Positions 42,453 through 50,631 are shown, counted from the stretch's first letter. The stretch: DNA of 64,000 bases from Bacillota bacterium (GCA_023397475.1 JAEWUD010000011.1:15053-79052); one strand, 5' to 3'. A program made the numbers and translations. The notes: generated by a model not told the origin, from the sequence alone.

Positions 42453-42718
42453 GCACATACGAAACAAGCACTTACATGGGATTTCGTATGTGCGCTGGCC
42501 ATCCCAGAGCAGTTATTTGTCAATGAGGCACATACGAAAGAGGCTCTTTCACGGGATTTCGTATGTGCGCTGGCCATCCCGGAGCAGTTATTTGTCAATG
42601 AGGCACATACGAAACAAGCACTTCCATGGGATTTCGTATGTGCGGCGAGCTGCTGATCGCGTTTGTTCGTCAATGAGGCACATACGAAACAGACTCCTTC
42701 ACGGGTTTTCGTATGTGC
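42453..42718 (-). repeat. four 75-bp units, each a 12-bp perfect inverted repeat
   Basis: Units start on the plus strand at 42453, 42528, 42603 and 42678, exactly 75 nt apart. Each has GCACATACGAAA and TTTCGTATGTGC arms around a 17-nt loop. On the minus strand the linkers between the middle units are 34 nt and differ at one position only (GCTCCGGG versus GCTCTGGG). Loops vary more than arms and linkers. Confidence 0.95.
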
Positions 42719-42837
42719 GCATGACCTTCCAGCCTTATTGTAAGAATACAATAAGGAAATCGTTAACTATACGACATCATATTGGTATTGTTCACCCTGG
42801 CCAGCAGGTGATTCGAGACAGCTCATTTTCTAATTGC

Positions 42838-44382
42838 TTACCATATGTCCGGCATCGGCTCGCTGTCTCTTAACAGCTCATCATTGAGTGTCTTTATCAC
42901 CCAGTCGCCGTTCAAATCCGCGATTCCGATATAGGGCCCTCTCGAGAGAAGGAAAAGTCCGCCGTCACAGGCCTGGGCTTTGTTTGCGGTTGACCCGTAA
43001 CGGACATTGCCATTGTTATCCATGATAAAGAACCATGTATGCCAGTAGTTGAGACTATCTTCATATAGCATCAAGTATTCGTCTGTCATTTGATATCCGT
43101 ACTTCTCTTTGGTGATATATTCGCCGGTGGTGAAGGAATAGATATTTCCGTCCGTAAGAATAACGTAACCGGGATTTGCCCCCATGACGGACGCTTCAAC
43201 GCCGGAAATCACACATTCACCCCAAGGTGCCCATACGGCCGTCTTGTCAGAAGCCGAGCCGACGGCGATGTTCGGAAGATATTCATCACTGTAACCAAGC
43301 GAATCAACTGATAAGAAGTTGAGAGCATTGCAGGAGATATCGCCGACATAGTAATTCACGCCCGGAATGACACGACCGTCCTTGTCCAGCGTTCCGTCCT
43401 CGACTTTTTCCAGACGAGCATTAAATACTTGTCCGTCAGCGAGAAAATAATCGTATTTCACGACACGCAATCCAGATTCGTCCAGATATATTCGATCTCC
43501 GCAAAATAGTGGCGTAACATTCTTCATGGCGACATTTCCGTTTGTGTCATACAGCGCGTAATAGCCGTTGTCATCTTCACCCAATGCGATATAGTAGTCA
43601 TATCCGACGACCTGGATATCAGACCATTGTGTTTGCACGAAGATTTTGTCGATAATGCTCCCTTCCGGGCTGACTTTATACCATTGAACAATGACTTCCG
43701 AAGAATAGTCTTCTTCATTAAAAAATCGGGAGAGAATGCTTACTTCGGTAGCGTTCGGTTCAGCGAAGATCTCATAGGTGAAATAATCCAATTCAGAAAG
43801 AGAAATATTTGAATCGTTCTCGAAAAATATGAATGAGTCAGACGCTTCTTCCGTTCTATCGATTTCAATATACCCACCGGCAAAATAACGACGGCCTTCG
43901 ATCTCTTGCAGTTTCTCGCCTTTCTCCGGTAAATGCGTATAACTCTCCAATTTGTATCGGTCGATAAGTCCCAGTGGTGGCTTGGCCTCTCCATCGGTAA
44001 ATCGAAACGTATGAACAATGGTCCCGTAGCAGTCGTAGACAAGATAGAACGCGCCCTCGCCCTTGAGGACTGCGTAGTACATCGGATCGAAAAGCGCACC
44101 GTCCTCACGTGGCTCGCGTTCGATATACGTTGCGGGAGGTATCGGTGCCGGCGTCGGTTCCGACGTTGGCGTGGGAGCGGCAGTGGAAGGAAGACTTTTC
44201 GAAGTAGATTCTGTAGGTGACTGTGTTGATTTCGTGGGTGTCCGTTCGGTCGCTTCTTCGGATGTTGTAAGAATCGTCTCGGCACCGACCGGAATCGTTG
44301 CGTCCCTGTCTGAAGATAACGAACAAGAACTAACCAGAAGTAACACAAGAATTCCGAAAGATATGAACCATTTTCTTTTCAT
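42838..44382 (-). CDS. putative lipoprotein with a Thr/Pro-rich linker and beta-propeller-like repeats
   Basis: The 514-residue product has a lipoprotein signal (MKRKW, hydrophobic core, VSSC with Cys20). A Thr/Ser/Pro/Glu-rich linker follows to about residue 90. The body is made of short beta-rich units with recurrent G-x-Y/D-N-G-N elements (YALYDTNGNVAMKN, FIMDNNGNVRYG, IADLNGDWVI), which resemble WG-type repeats and suggest a beta-propeller. It should be anchored outside the membrane; the function is unknown. AGAGAGG lies before the ATG. It is monocistronic, with E2 right behind its stop. Confidence 0.8.
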   Translation of the reverse strand: MKRKWFISFGILVLLLVSSCSLSSDRDATIPVGAETILTTSEEATERTPTKSTQSPTESTSKSLPSTAAPTPTSEPTPAPIPPATYIEREPREDGALFDPMYYAVLKGEGAFYLVYDCYGTIVHTFRFTDGEAKPPLGLIDRYKLESYTHLPEKGEKLQEIEGRRYFAGGYIEIDRTEEASDSFIFFENDSNISLSELDYFTYEIFAEPNATEVSILSRFFNEEDYSSEVIVQWYKVSPEGSIIDKIFVQTQWSDIQVVGYDYYIALGEDDNGYYALYDTNGNVAMKNVTPLFCGDRIYLDESGLRVVKYDYFLADGQVFNARLEKVEDGTLDKDGRVIPGVNYYVGDISCNALNFLSVDSLGYSDEYLPNIAVGSASDKTAVWAPWGECVISGVEASVMGANPGYVILTDGNIYSFTTGEYITKEKYGYQMTDEYLMLYEDSLNYWHTWFFIMDNNGNVRYGSTANKAQACDGGLFLLSRGPYIGIADLNGDWVIKTLNDELLRDSEPMPDIW

Positions 44383-44561
44383 AAGACACCTCTCTTTGGA
44401 AATATATAGGAGATGGAATTATTTTGAATCATTTTTGCTATTGGGTGCGAGAATCTTCTACTTCTTATACGAGAGATATCAGAGAAACGTTACAAATGGA
44501 GAGAGAGGCAAGCATTTTCCTCCCTAGATGTAAAATAAACAAATCTCAGTGTGCAATATAC

Positions 44562-44590
44562 TTTACATGGTGAAAAAAATAGAATACACT
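44562..44590 (+). promoter_or_regulatory. promoter of the membrane protein/XRE regulator pair
   Basis: TTTACA (44562-44567), a 17-nt spacer and TACACT (44585-44590). CAGTGT (44547-44552) and ACACTG (44586-44591) form an inverted repeat spanning the promoter, a possible site for the XRE protein encoded downstream. Confidence 0.55.
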
Positions 44591-44625
44591 GTGTCTATAA
44601 AGAAATACATAAGGAGGCGTTTTGT

Positions 44626-45132
44626 ATGTCATACCATGAGAAGAGTACAATTACATCGATGCTAACCGGAGTTCTGATCCTTGCGGCATACATCATCTAC
44701 GTCATGAGTAACGGAGGGGGATTTCTTTCCGAATCGCAGGATCTCGCATCTTGGGCCGGCGTTATTCTTGGTTTTATCGGAATAGGCGTTGTCGCCATGA
44801 TCGTGATTCAGATTGTATTCAACATCCTTATCTCTATTGCGGCTGCGGCAAAGCAGCAAGTTATGACCGGTGAGTGTGACGAGACGAAGCTCACGAGATC
44901 TTTGAACAGAGACATGGCTGAGGACGAGATGGATAAACTCATCGACCTGAAGGCAATGCGCGTCGGTTACGGGGTAGCGGGTGCCGGATTCATCCTTGCG
45001 CTTATTTCTCAGGTCGCTATGATGCCGCACGTAATGTTTCTTCATATCCTATTTATCGCTTTCAGCCTGGGATCGCTGACGGAAGGAGCTGTGAAGCTCT
45101 TCTTGTACAGAAGAGGTGTTAGTCATGGCTAA
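44626..45132 (+). CDS. small integral membrane protein of unknown function
   Basis: The 168-residue protein has four hydrophobic segments (about 10-30, 42-70, 110-130 and 135-155) separated by a charged loop (CDETKLTRSLNRDMAEDEMDK). AAGGAGG precedes the ATG at 44626. It overlaps the XRE-type regulator gene by eight bases. Such pairs of a polytopic protein and a short XRE regulator are common in Bacillota, but their job is not known. It could act as a membrane partner controlling the regulator. Confidence 0.75.
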   Translation: MSYHEKSTITSMLTGVLILAAYIIYVMSNGGGFLSESQDLASWAGVILGFIGIGVVAMIVIQIVFNILISIAAAAKQQVMTGECDETKLTRSLNRDMAEDEMDKLIDLKAMRVGYGVAGAGFILALISQVAMMPHVMFLHILFIAFSLGSLTEGAVKLFLYRRGVSHG

Positions 45133-45346
45133 GAGTTTTCATATTACAAATCAGATTCGAAAACTGCGATTTTTTGCCGGAGAGATGACACAGATGGAAC
45201 TCGCGGAGAAGGTCGGCGCCTCCAGGCAGACGATCATCGCCATCGAGGCAGGAAAGTATTCGCCGTCTTTGGAGCTCGCGTTCCGGATTGCCCAGGCATT
45301 TGAGGTGCCAATCAGTGAAGTTTTCACATACGAGGAGGAAACGTAA
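45125..45346 (+). CDS. XRE-family helix-turn-helix regulator
   Basis: The 73-residue protein is a single HTH domain: IRKLRFFAGEMTQMELAEKVGASRQTIIAIEAGKYSPSLELAFRIAQAF, of which the recognition helix is ASRQTIIAIE. It ends with ISEVFTYEEE, typical of the short YozG-like regulators. The start ATG at 45125 overlaps the upstream gene by eight bases, indicating coupling. It may control its own operon through the inverted repeat at 44547-44591. Confidence 0.88.
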   Translation: MAKSFHITNQIRKLRFFAGEMTQMELAEKVGASRQTIIAIEAGKYSPSLELAFRIAQAFEVPISEVFTYEEET

Positions 45347-45347
45347 G

Positions 45348-46310
45348 ATGAGGGCATGTGTCTTTGAGAAATCTCACAACTCGTCGACGTTTGTTCTTCG
45401 CGACGTAGAGGTTCCCGTTCCCAAAGAAGGGGAGGTTCTGATCCGAGTCATTTCGACCGGGCTCAACGCGGCGGATTATCGTTCGGCCCGGATGGGAATT
45501 ATTCCGAAGAGTCGGATTTTCGGCGCGGATGTTGCCGGGCTTGTCGAAGCTGTCGGCACGGGCTCTTCGAAATGGCGTGTCGGAGATGCAGTCGTCGGCG
45601 ATCTGTCCGATGCAGGCTTCGGCGGTCTCGCCGAGTTTGTCGCCGTGCCGGAGAAGTCTCTATCGCGAAAACCAGATACGATCGAGTTCGATTCTGCGGC
45701 GGCTCTCCCGATGGCAGGTGTTACCGCACTGCAAGGCATCCGCAACAGCGGCGAATTACAAGAGGGCCGGCGGGTTCTCATCTGCGGCGCCGGCGGAGGC
45801 GTCGGAAACTATGCAGTGCAACTTTGTCGGTACTTCGGGGCTGAGGTTACCGCAATCTGCGGGCCTGCAAATGTTGATCGGGTGAAAGCCCTGGGAGCTT
45901 CGGAGGTTCTCGACTACACAAAGGTCGATTTACGAGATCTTCCGTCTTCGTTCGATCTCGTTCTTCTCATAAACGGCGGCTATTCCTATCGCATGATTCG
46001 GTCATTAATGAAACCCGATGGGATTTGTGTAACGATCGGAGGACCTCTTTCTCATGTCATGCGGATGATGATCTTTGCGCCATTCTTTTCCATTGGCAAC
46101 AAGAAATTTCGCGTCCTCGCCGCGAAAACTAATGTAGATGATCTGGCTTTCCTCTTGGATCTGGTCGAGAAGAAGGAAGTCCGTCCGGTCATCGATACGA
46201 CATTCCCGCTTGAAGAAGCTCCGGATGCGCTCCGGTATCTTACACAAGGTCATTCACGCGGCAAGGTAGTCGTTCACGTTGCCGCAGACAGTTCTTCGTT
46301 GAATCCCTAG
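45348..46310 (+). CDS. MDR-family NAD(P)-dependent alcohol dehydrogenase/quinone reductase
   Basis: The 320-residue protein fits the medium-chain dehydrogenase/reductase fold. It has an N-terminal GroES-like domain with GADVAGLVEAVG and a Rossmann domain with GAGGGVGNYAVQL (about 145-157). The zinc ligands of classical alcohol dehydrogenases are absent, so it is closer to zinc-free quinone or enoyl reductases. It starts one base after the XRE gene, behind GAGGAGG, and probably belongs to that operon. The gene at 47019 is a diverged paralogue. Substrate unknown. Confidence 0.88.
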   Translation: MRACVFEKSHNSSTFVLRDVEVPVPKEGEVLIRVISTGLNAADYRSARMGIIPKSRIFGADVAGLVEAVGTGSSKWRVGDAVVGDLSDAGFGGLAEFVAVPEKSLSRKPDTIEFDSAAALPMAGVTALQGIRNSGELQEGRRVLICGAGGGVGNYAVQLCRYFGAEVTAICGPANVDRVKALGASEVLDYTKVDLRDLPSSFDLVLLINGGYSYRMIRSLMKPDGICVTIGGPLSHVMRMMIFAPFFSIGNKKFRVLAAKTNVDDLAFLLDLVEKKEVRPVIDTTFPLEEAPDALRYLTQGHSRGKVVVHVAADSSSLNP

Positions 46311-46503
46311 GTAAATGATCTCATAATGACGAGATAATCTCCATTGTTGTAGCCGCAAGAAAGAGAAAAGAGATCGCGAGTTCCTCTGCGGAATCAGCGG
46401 GTCTGCTTTGCTGCGACCTTTTCTGGGTTGTCATCCTGGGAAGTTTCACAGGGTTTCGATAGATAGATCATAAGTAAGAAGGAAAATGAACAAGGAGGAA
46501 GAC

Positions 46504-46961
46504 CATGAATTCACAAACACAAACCAGATTGGAATCGCTTGGCTTATGTTTCCTCTTTTTGGTCGGGAAGGAAACGGAGAGAAGAGTCGCTTGAACGGCA
46601 ATAGAGTCTTACGTGGCTCTTATCTGTTCACAAAAATCATCGAAGGACTTCTCATGATCGTTGGCGGTTTCTGTATTCTATCTGCATCCACACAAGGATA
46701 TCGGGGGTTTATCTATGATTACCTTCATATTTATTTCTTTGTTACCGGTGCCTTGCTTTTTACTATCTGTTGTTTCAGACACGGCTCGTTCCGAGGATAT
46801 TGTCGGTTTGGGGACTCCTTGCCACTGTTGTCCTGATCATCACGGAGGTAATACGACTTTTCGGATACGAACATCCGATTCTAAACGCTTTGCTGATACC
46901 TGTGGTATTGAACGAAGTTGTTCTGGCAATATGGCTCATGGTCAAAGGTTTTCGCAAGTAG
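46504..46961 (+). pseudogene. frameshifted DUF4386-type membrane protein gene
   Basis: A start with a good binding site (AAGGAGG, ATG at 46504) opens MNSQTQTRLESLGLCF but meets a stop after 29 codons. The frame starting at 46486 then supplies membrane-like sequence (GSYLFTKIIEGLLMIVGG, FFVTGALLF). A third frame ending at 46961 gives FQTRLVPRILSVWGLLATVVLI and NALLIPVVLNEVVLAIWL, which matches the conserved C-terminus of DUF4386 proteins. At least two frame changes (before about 46600 and near 46760-46775) are needed to read the gene through, so it is probably dead unless these are sequencing errors. Confidence 0.7.
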
Positions 46962-47018
46962 AGGCCGTACAAAGATTTCCTTGAAATGGTGCATTCGATT
47001 TATAGGAGGAGTAAGTAA

Positions 47019-47990
47019 ATGCGAGCAGTTTATTGTTCAGGATATGGAAGTCCTGATGTTCTATCCATTCGAGATCAGGCGATTCCTACCCCGGCACCGG
47101 ACGAGATCCTCATTCGAATCGGCGCGACGGTTGCCGCCCCCGCAGATATTGCTTTTCGCAAGGGGGATCCGTTCATCGCGAGGTTTTTTACCGGAATTCT
47201 CGCGCCGAAAAAGATTCCCGGCGATGCTTTGTCGGGAACGGTGACAGAGGTCGGTTCTGCAGTAACAAAATTTAAGGTCGGGGACGAAGTATTCGGATCA
47301 TCCGGAGATTCCTTCGGGACCAATGCGGAGTATCTGTGTCTCCCGGAAGGCAGCGCAATCGCAAAGAAGCCCTCCTGCGTCAGCCAAGCACAAGCTGCGG
47401 CAATCAGTGAGGGCGCGCTTACGGCACTTCCTTTCCTTCGAGATGCGGGAGGCATCAAGCCTGGCGCGAGAGTCCTGATTAACGGCGCGGCGGGCGGAGT
47501 CGGCGTATATGCCGTCCAGATCGCGAAAATCTTCCGGGCGGAAGTCACAGGGGTATGCGGGAAAAAGAATCGCTCCTTCGTGCGTGTGCTTGGGGCCGAT
47601 CACGTTCTATGTTATGATGAGCAGGATTTCACAAAAGAAAGCCAAGTCTACGAAATCGTCTTCGATGCTGTCGGGAAGAGTTCCTACGCGAAATGCCGGA
47701 AGATAATTGCCCCAAACGGCAGATATTTGACAACGGTACCTACCGGGTCCATCCTGCTTCACGCATTTCTGACGAAGGCGACGAAGAAGAAGGCAATCTT
47801 CTTGGCGACAGGTCTTCGTAAACCCGATCGGAAAAGGGAAGACCTGACATGGATGGCGGAAATGATCAATAAAGGTCTTTTGCGCCCCATTGTCGACAGA
47901 GAATATTCGCTTAACGAGATCGCGAGTGCGCACCGCTATGTAGAGACGGGCCACAAGCGTGGAAGTGTCGTCATACGATGTGATTCTTAA
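47019..47990 (+). CDS. MDR-family NAD(P)-dependent dehydrogenase/reductase
   Basis: A second zinc-free MDR protein, 323 residues, with GDALSGTVTEVG in the catalytic domain and the nucleotide motif GAAGGVGVYAVQIAK (about 155-169). It shares its layout with the protein at 45348 (GKVVVHV and GSVVIRC ends), so the two look like a local duplication now diverged, with the broken DUF4386 gene between them. ATAGGAGGAG precedes the ATG. Its substrate is not predictable. Confidence 0.88.
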   Translation: MRAVYCSGYGSPDVLSIRDQAIPTPAPDEILIRIGATVAAPADIAFRKGDPFIARFFTGILAPKKIPGDALSGTVTEVGSAVTKFKVGDEVFGSSGDSFGTNAEYLCLPEGSAIAKKPSCVSQAQAAAISEGALTALPFLRDAGGIKPGARVLINGAAGGVGVYAVQIAKIFRAEVTGVCGKKNRSFVRVLGADHVLCYDEQDFTKESQVYEIVFDAVGKSSYAKCRKIIAPNGRYLTTVPTGSILLHAFLTKATKKKAIFLATGLRKPDRKREDLTWMAEMINKGLLRPIVDREYSLNEIASAHRYVETGHKRGSVVIRCDS

Positions 47991-48084
47991 GCGGATATTG
48001 CAGCTTCTGAACCGATTCGCAGGGGGCGGGCCGAGTCTCGCACGATCGTGCCGTGAAATCCCGGTAAAACAGCCTGTTTTCGAA

Positions 48085-48113
48085 TTGACAACCCCTGCGT
48101 TTGGTGCTATCCT
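48085..48113 (+). promoter_or_regulatory. promoter of rplU-prp-rpmA
   Basis: A perfect TTGACA (48085-48090), a 17-nt spacer and TATCCT (48108-48113). The predicted leader is about 85 nt. Confidence 0.75.
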
Positions 48114-48119
48114 TGTTCG

Positions 48120-48203
48120 GTAACCGCATGTGCCGGGCTCCCAAATGTCGTTAACGACTGCCTTGGCTGTCAGCGAGTCTGGAAGAACAGGAGGAGATAA
48201 GAG
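48120..48203 (+). promoter_or_regulatory. candidate L21 leader
   Basis: The leader contains AACCGCATGTGCC near its start, several short complementary segments and an AGTCTGGAAGAACAGGAGG end. Its position and general look fit the L21 ribosomal leader RNA found before rplU in Bacillota. I cannot verify the consensus without a covariance search. Confidence 0.5.
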
Positions 48204-48509
48204 ATGTACGCAGTTATTTTGACAGGTGGCAAGCAGTATAAGGTTGCCGTCGGAGAAGATGTTTTTGTTGAGAAGCTGGAAGGCGAGGCGGGTGAGACCG
48301 TTACGTTTGATCAGGTTCTGGCTGTAGGCGGCGATGACTTGCTGGTTGGTGATGCTTTGAAGGCAGCTACCGTTACCGGAGAGATCGTCAAGCAGGGCAA
48401 GAACAAGAAGATTGTTGTTTACAAGTACAAGGCCAAGAAGGGCTACCGTCGCAAGAACGGTCACAGACAGGCCTATACGAGAGTCCGTATCACAGGCATC
48501 AACGCCTGA
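48204..48509 (+). CDS. rplU: 50S ribosomal protein L21
   Basis: The 101-residue protein begins MYAVILTGGKQYKVAVGED and ends with KKGYRRKNGHRQAYTRVRI, the L21 RNA-binding tail. It binds 23S rRNA beside L20. GGAGGAG lies about 8 nt before the ATG. It opens the conserved rplU-prp-rpmA operon. Confidence 0.98.
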   Translation: MYAVILTGGKQYKVAVGEDVFVEKLEGEAGETVTFDQVLAVGGDDLLVGDALKAATVTGEIVKQGKNKKIVVYKYKAKKGYRRKNGHRQAYTRVRITGINA

Positions 48510-48530
48510 TGATCACGAGGGAACTTTGAC

Positions 48531-48920
48531 ATGATTACCGTTACGATCCGTCGTAACCGAGAAGGTGAGATCAACATGATTCGTGTGAACGGTCATGCGG
48601 GTTATGCCGAAGAGGGCTCTGATATCATATGTGCCGGTGTCTCAACACTGGTATATACGGCAATCGGAGCGATCGAGACCCTGTGTGAGGCCAAGGATTT
48701 CTACGAGATTCGGCCTGATCCCGCGGGAAGTTCGATGCCTGAAGCCGAGATTCGTTTCCCTGTCCTTGCGGACGAGGTGCGGAGGAAGACCGCGGCGATC
48801 ATTCTTGAGACGGCGGGAATCGGCCTTCTCCAACTGGAGCAGACGATCCGTGATGACTACGGTAATCAGTATTTACGAGTGAAGAAGACAGTTGAGACTA
48901 GTAGGAGGTGTAAACAATGA
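48531..48920 (+). CDS. prp: ribosomal-processing cysteine protease Prp
   Basis: The 129-residue protein has the Prp signature GHAGYAEEGSDIICAGVS with catalytic His22 and Cys34. Prp removes the short N-terminal leader of L27 in Bacillota and related bacteria, an essential step for ribosome assembly. The neighbouring L27 carries that leader, so enzyme and substrate are matched here. A C-terminal tail of about 12 residues (KKTVETSRRCKQ) is extra. The stop overlaps the rpmA start by four bases (ATGA). Confidence 0.95.
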   Translation: MITVTIRRNREGEINMIRVNGHAGYAEEGSDIICAGVSTLVYTAIGAIETLCEAKDFYEIRPDPAGSSMPEAEIRFPVLADEVRRKTAAIILETAGIGLLQLEQTIRDDYGNQYLRVKKTVETSRRCKQ

Positions 48921-49198
48921 TCAAGATGAATTTACAGCTCTTCGCACATAAGAAGGGTGTCGGTTCGACCAAGAATGGTCGTGATTCCGAGTCCAAGCGT
49001 CTTGGTGCTAAGAAGGGTGACGGACAACCTGTTGTCGCCGGAAATATTCTGGTCAGACAGCGCGGAACAAAGGTTCATCCCGGAACGAATGTCGGCATCG
49101 GTTCCGACGATACACTCTTTTCGCTGATCGACGGCGTCGTCAAGTACGAGCGCATGGGTCGTGAGAAGAAGAAGGTAAGTGTCTATCCGGCGTCCTGA
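48917..49198 (+). CDS. rpmA: 50S ribosomal protein L27 with cleavable leader
   Basis: The 93-residue precursor begins MIKMNLQLFAHKKG. The sequence LQLF before AHKKG is the Prp cleavage site, after which the mature N-terminus reaches the peptidyl transferase centre. The core GSTKNGRDSESKRLGAKKGDG and QRGTKVHPG are typical. TAGGAGGTG lies 7 nt before the ATG at 48917; a second ATG at 48926 is possible and would give the usual MNLQLF leader. Confidence 0.98.
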   Translation: MIKMNLQLFAHKKGVGSTKNGRDSESKRLGAKKGDGQPVVAGNILVRQRGTKVHPGTNVGIGSDDTLFSLIDGVVKYERMGREKKKVSVYPAS

Positions 49199-49226
49199 CG
49201 GCGGCTGACATTTTGATGAAGCTTTT

Positions 49227-49272
49227 AAGAGGTTCGTGTCCGATGATCCGATCATTGGGCGAGCCTCTTTTT
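49227..49272 (+). terminator. intrinsic terminator after rpmA
   Basis: AAGAGGttCGtGTCC pairs with GGGCGAGCCTCTT across a 14-nt loop, with TTTTT after it. The obg ribosome binding site begins within 10 nt, so some read-through or a further promoter must serve obg. Confidence 0.75.
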
Positions 49273-49294
49273 CATGAAGGGAATAATTATCACT

Positions 49295-50563
49295 ATGTTC
49301 ATTGATCACGCAAAAATCTATGTAAAAGCCGGTGACGGCGGTAACGGAATGGTTTCTTTTCATCGCGAAAAGTATATAACCAACGGCGGACCTGACGGCG
49401 GTGACGGCGGCAAGGGCGGCGATATTGTATTTTTCGCGACGGAGGATATCTCGACACTGCAGAACTTCCGATTCAAGAAGAAGTTTGTCGCCGATGACGG
49501 AGACAAGGGCATGAACCGGCAGATGTACGGGCGCGGAGCCAAGGATCTGCGTATTGCGGTTCCTGTTGGCACGCTTGTCACGGATCTGGAGACCGGAAGA
49601 GTTCTGGCAGATTTTGTCGAGGCCGGACAGGAGGTCGTGATCGCCAAGGGAGGACGAGGAGGGCAGGGAAATATTCATTTCTCGAACTCCGTACGTCAGG
49701 CTCCTAACTTCGCACGTGCCGGTTTGCCGGGAGAAGATTGCAATCTCTCGGTCGAGTTGAAGCTGATCGCGGATGTTGGACTCATCGGTTTTCCGAATGT
49801 CGGCAAATCCACTCTACTGTCGGTTATCTCCGCAGCGAAGCCCAAGATCGCCGACTATCATTTCACAACGATCGAGCCGATGCTCGGTGTTGTCAGCATT
49901 CATGACACGAGCTTTGTCGTTGCGGATATTCCGGGTCTGATTGAGGGCGCTCACGACGGATCAGGACTCGGGCATGATTTCCTTCGCCATATTGAGCGGA
50001 CAAGACTTCTGATTCATGTCGTCGATGTCTCCGGTGAGGAAGGTCGCGATCCGATCGAGGATGTTGATTTGATCAATTCAGAACTCTTTCTCTTCAACGT
50101 CGCACTGGAGTCTCGTCCGCAGATCATTGCGGCCAACAAGGTCGATCAGGCGTCTCCGGAAGCTCTTGCGAAGTTTACCAAAGAGATGCAAAGAAGAGGT
50201 TATGAAGTCTTCCCCATTTCCGCGGCGATTGCCGACGGCACTTCGGCTCTTATGGATGCGACAGCTGCGAAGCTCGCGACATTGCCGAAGCCGATCATTG
50301 TGCAGCAGACCCAGAAGGAGGCGATTTATCGCCTGGAAGAGGAAGAGCTGTTTCACGTGGAGATGGAGGGGGAGGTATATTCGGTTGTCGGACCATGGAT
50401 CAAGCATCTTGTCGACTCCACCAATTTCGATGATTCCGACTCTCTTATGTATTTTCAGCGCCTGATTCGCAAGAAGGGCGTGATCGATGCGTTGGTAAAG
50501 GCGGGCGTCAAGGAAGGTGATCCGGTTCGGATGTACGGACTGGAATTTGAATATCTTCCATAA
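49295..50563 (+). CDS. obgE: Obg-family GTPase
   Basis: Obg is an essential GTPase of 50S assembly and stress response. The 422-residue protein has the glycine-rich Obg fold (AGDGGNGMVSFHREKY, GGPDGGDGGKGGD), the G domain with G1 GFPNVGKST, G3 DIPGLIEGA and G4 NKVD, and the Obg C-terminal domain (about 345-422, ending RMYGLEFEYLP). I choose the ATG at 49295 (MFIDHAKIYV) because it matches the family N-terminus; an ATG seven codons earlier is possible. The order rplU-prp-rpmA-obg is conserved. Confidence 0.97.
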   Translation: MFIDHAKIYVKAGDGGNGMVSFHREKYITNGGPDGGDGGKGGDIVFFATEDISTLQNFRFKKKFVADDGDKGMNRQMYGRGAKDLRIAVPVGTLVTDLETGRVLADFVEAGQEVVIAKGGRGGQGNIHFSNSVRQAPNFARAGLPGEDCNLSVELKLIADVGLIGFPNVGKSTLLSVISAAKPKIADYHFTTIEPMLGVVSIHDTSFVVADIPGLIEGAHDGSGLGHDFLRHIERTRLLIHVVDVSGEEGRDPIEDVDLINSELFLFNVALESRPQIIAANKVDQASPEALAKFTKEMQRRGYEVFPISAAIADGTSALMDATAAKLATLPKPIIVQQTQKEAIYRLEEEELFHVEMEGEVYSVVGPWIKHLVDSTNFDDSDSLMYFQRLIRKKGVIDALVKAGVKEGDPVRMYGLEFEYLP

Positions 50564-50591
50564 GAATGACCGCTGCTTTTTCGAGAGCCTA

Positions 50592-50612
50592 TGGTATAAT
50601 GATTTCATTATA
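50592..50612 (+). promoter_or_regulatory. extended -10 promoter of rubredoxin overlapped by a palindrome
   Basis: TGGTATAAT (50592-50600) is an extended -10 element; the -35 is not recognisable. TATAATGA and TCATTATA (50595-50612) form a perfect 18-bp palindrome with a 2-nt centre that covers the -10 box, a position suited to a repressor such as a Fur/PerR-type protein. Confidence 0.55.
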
Positions 50613-50631
50613 AAACAGGAGGTTTCTGAAG

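Larger units (their letters stand above)
42071..42826 (-). mobile_element. element E2 carrying a 75-bp palindromic repeat array
   Basis: The ends ATGAGCTGTCTCGAA (42071-42085) and TTCGAGACAGCTCAT (42812-42826) are perfect 15-bp inverted repeats. Read on the minus strand it has a 108-nt arm, four 75-bp palindromic units, and a longer arm that holds a nested 162-bp inverted-repeat element. The first arm aligns with the left arm of E1. It sits between the convergent LacI-type and lipoprotein genes, 11 nt from the lipoprotein stop. A continuous open frame of 151 codons crosses the array on the minus strand (42751 to 42296), but no transposase is present. Confidence 0.6.

Noticed and set aside
42296..42751. 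Functional gene of 151 codons in E2
   Set aside because: Not listed as a CDS because it starts at a TTG without a binding site and consists of repeat units whose opposite strand is also open; recorded as a finding instead.
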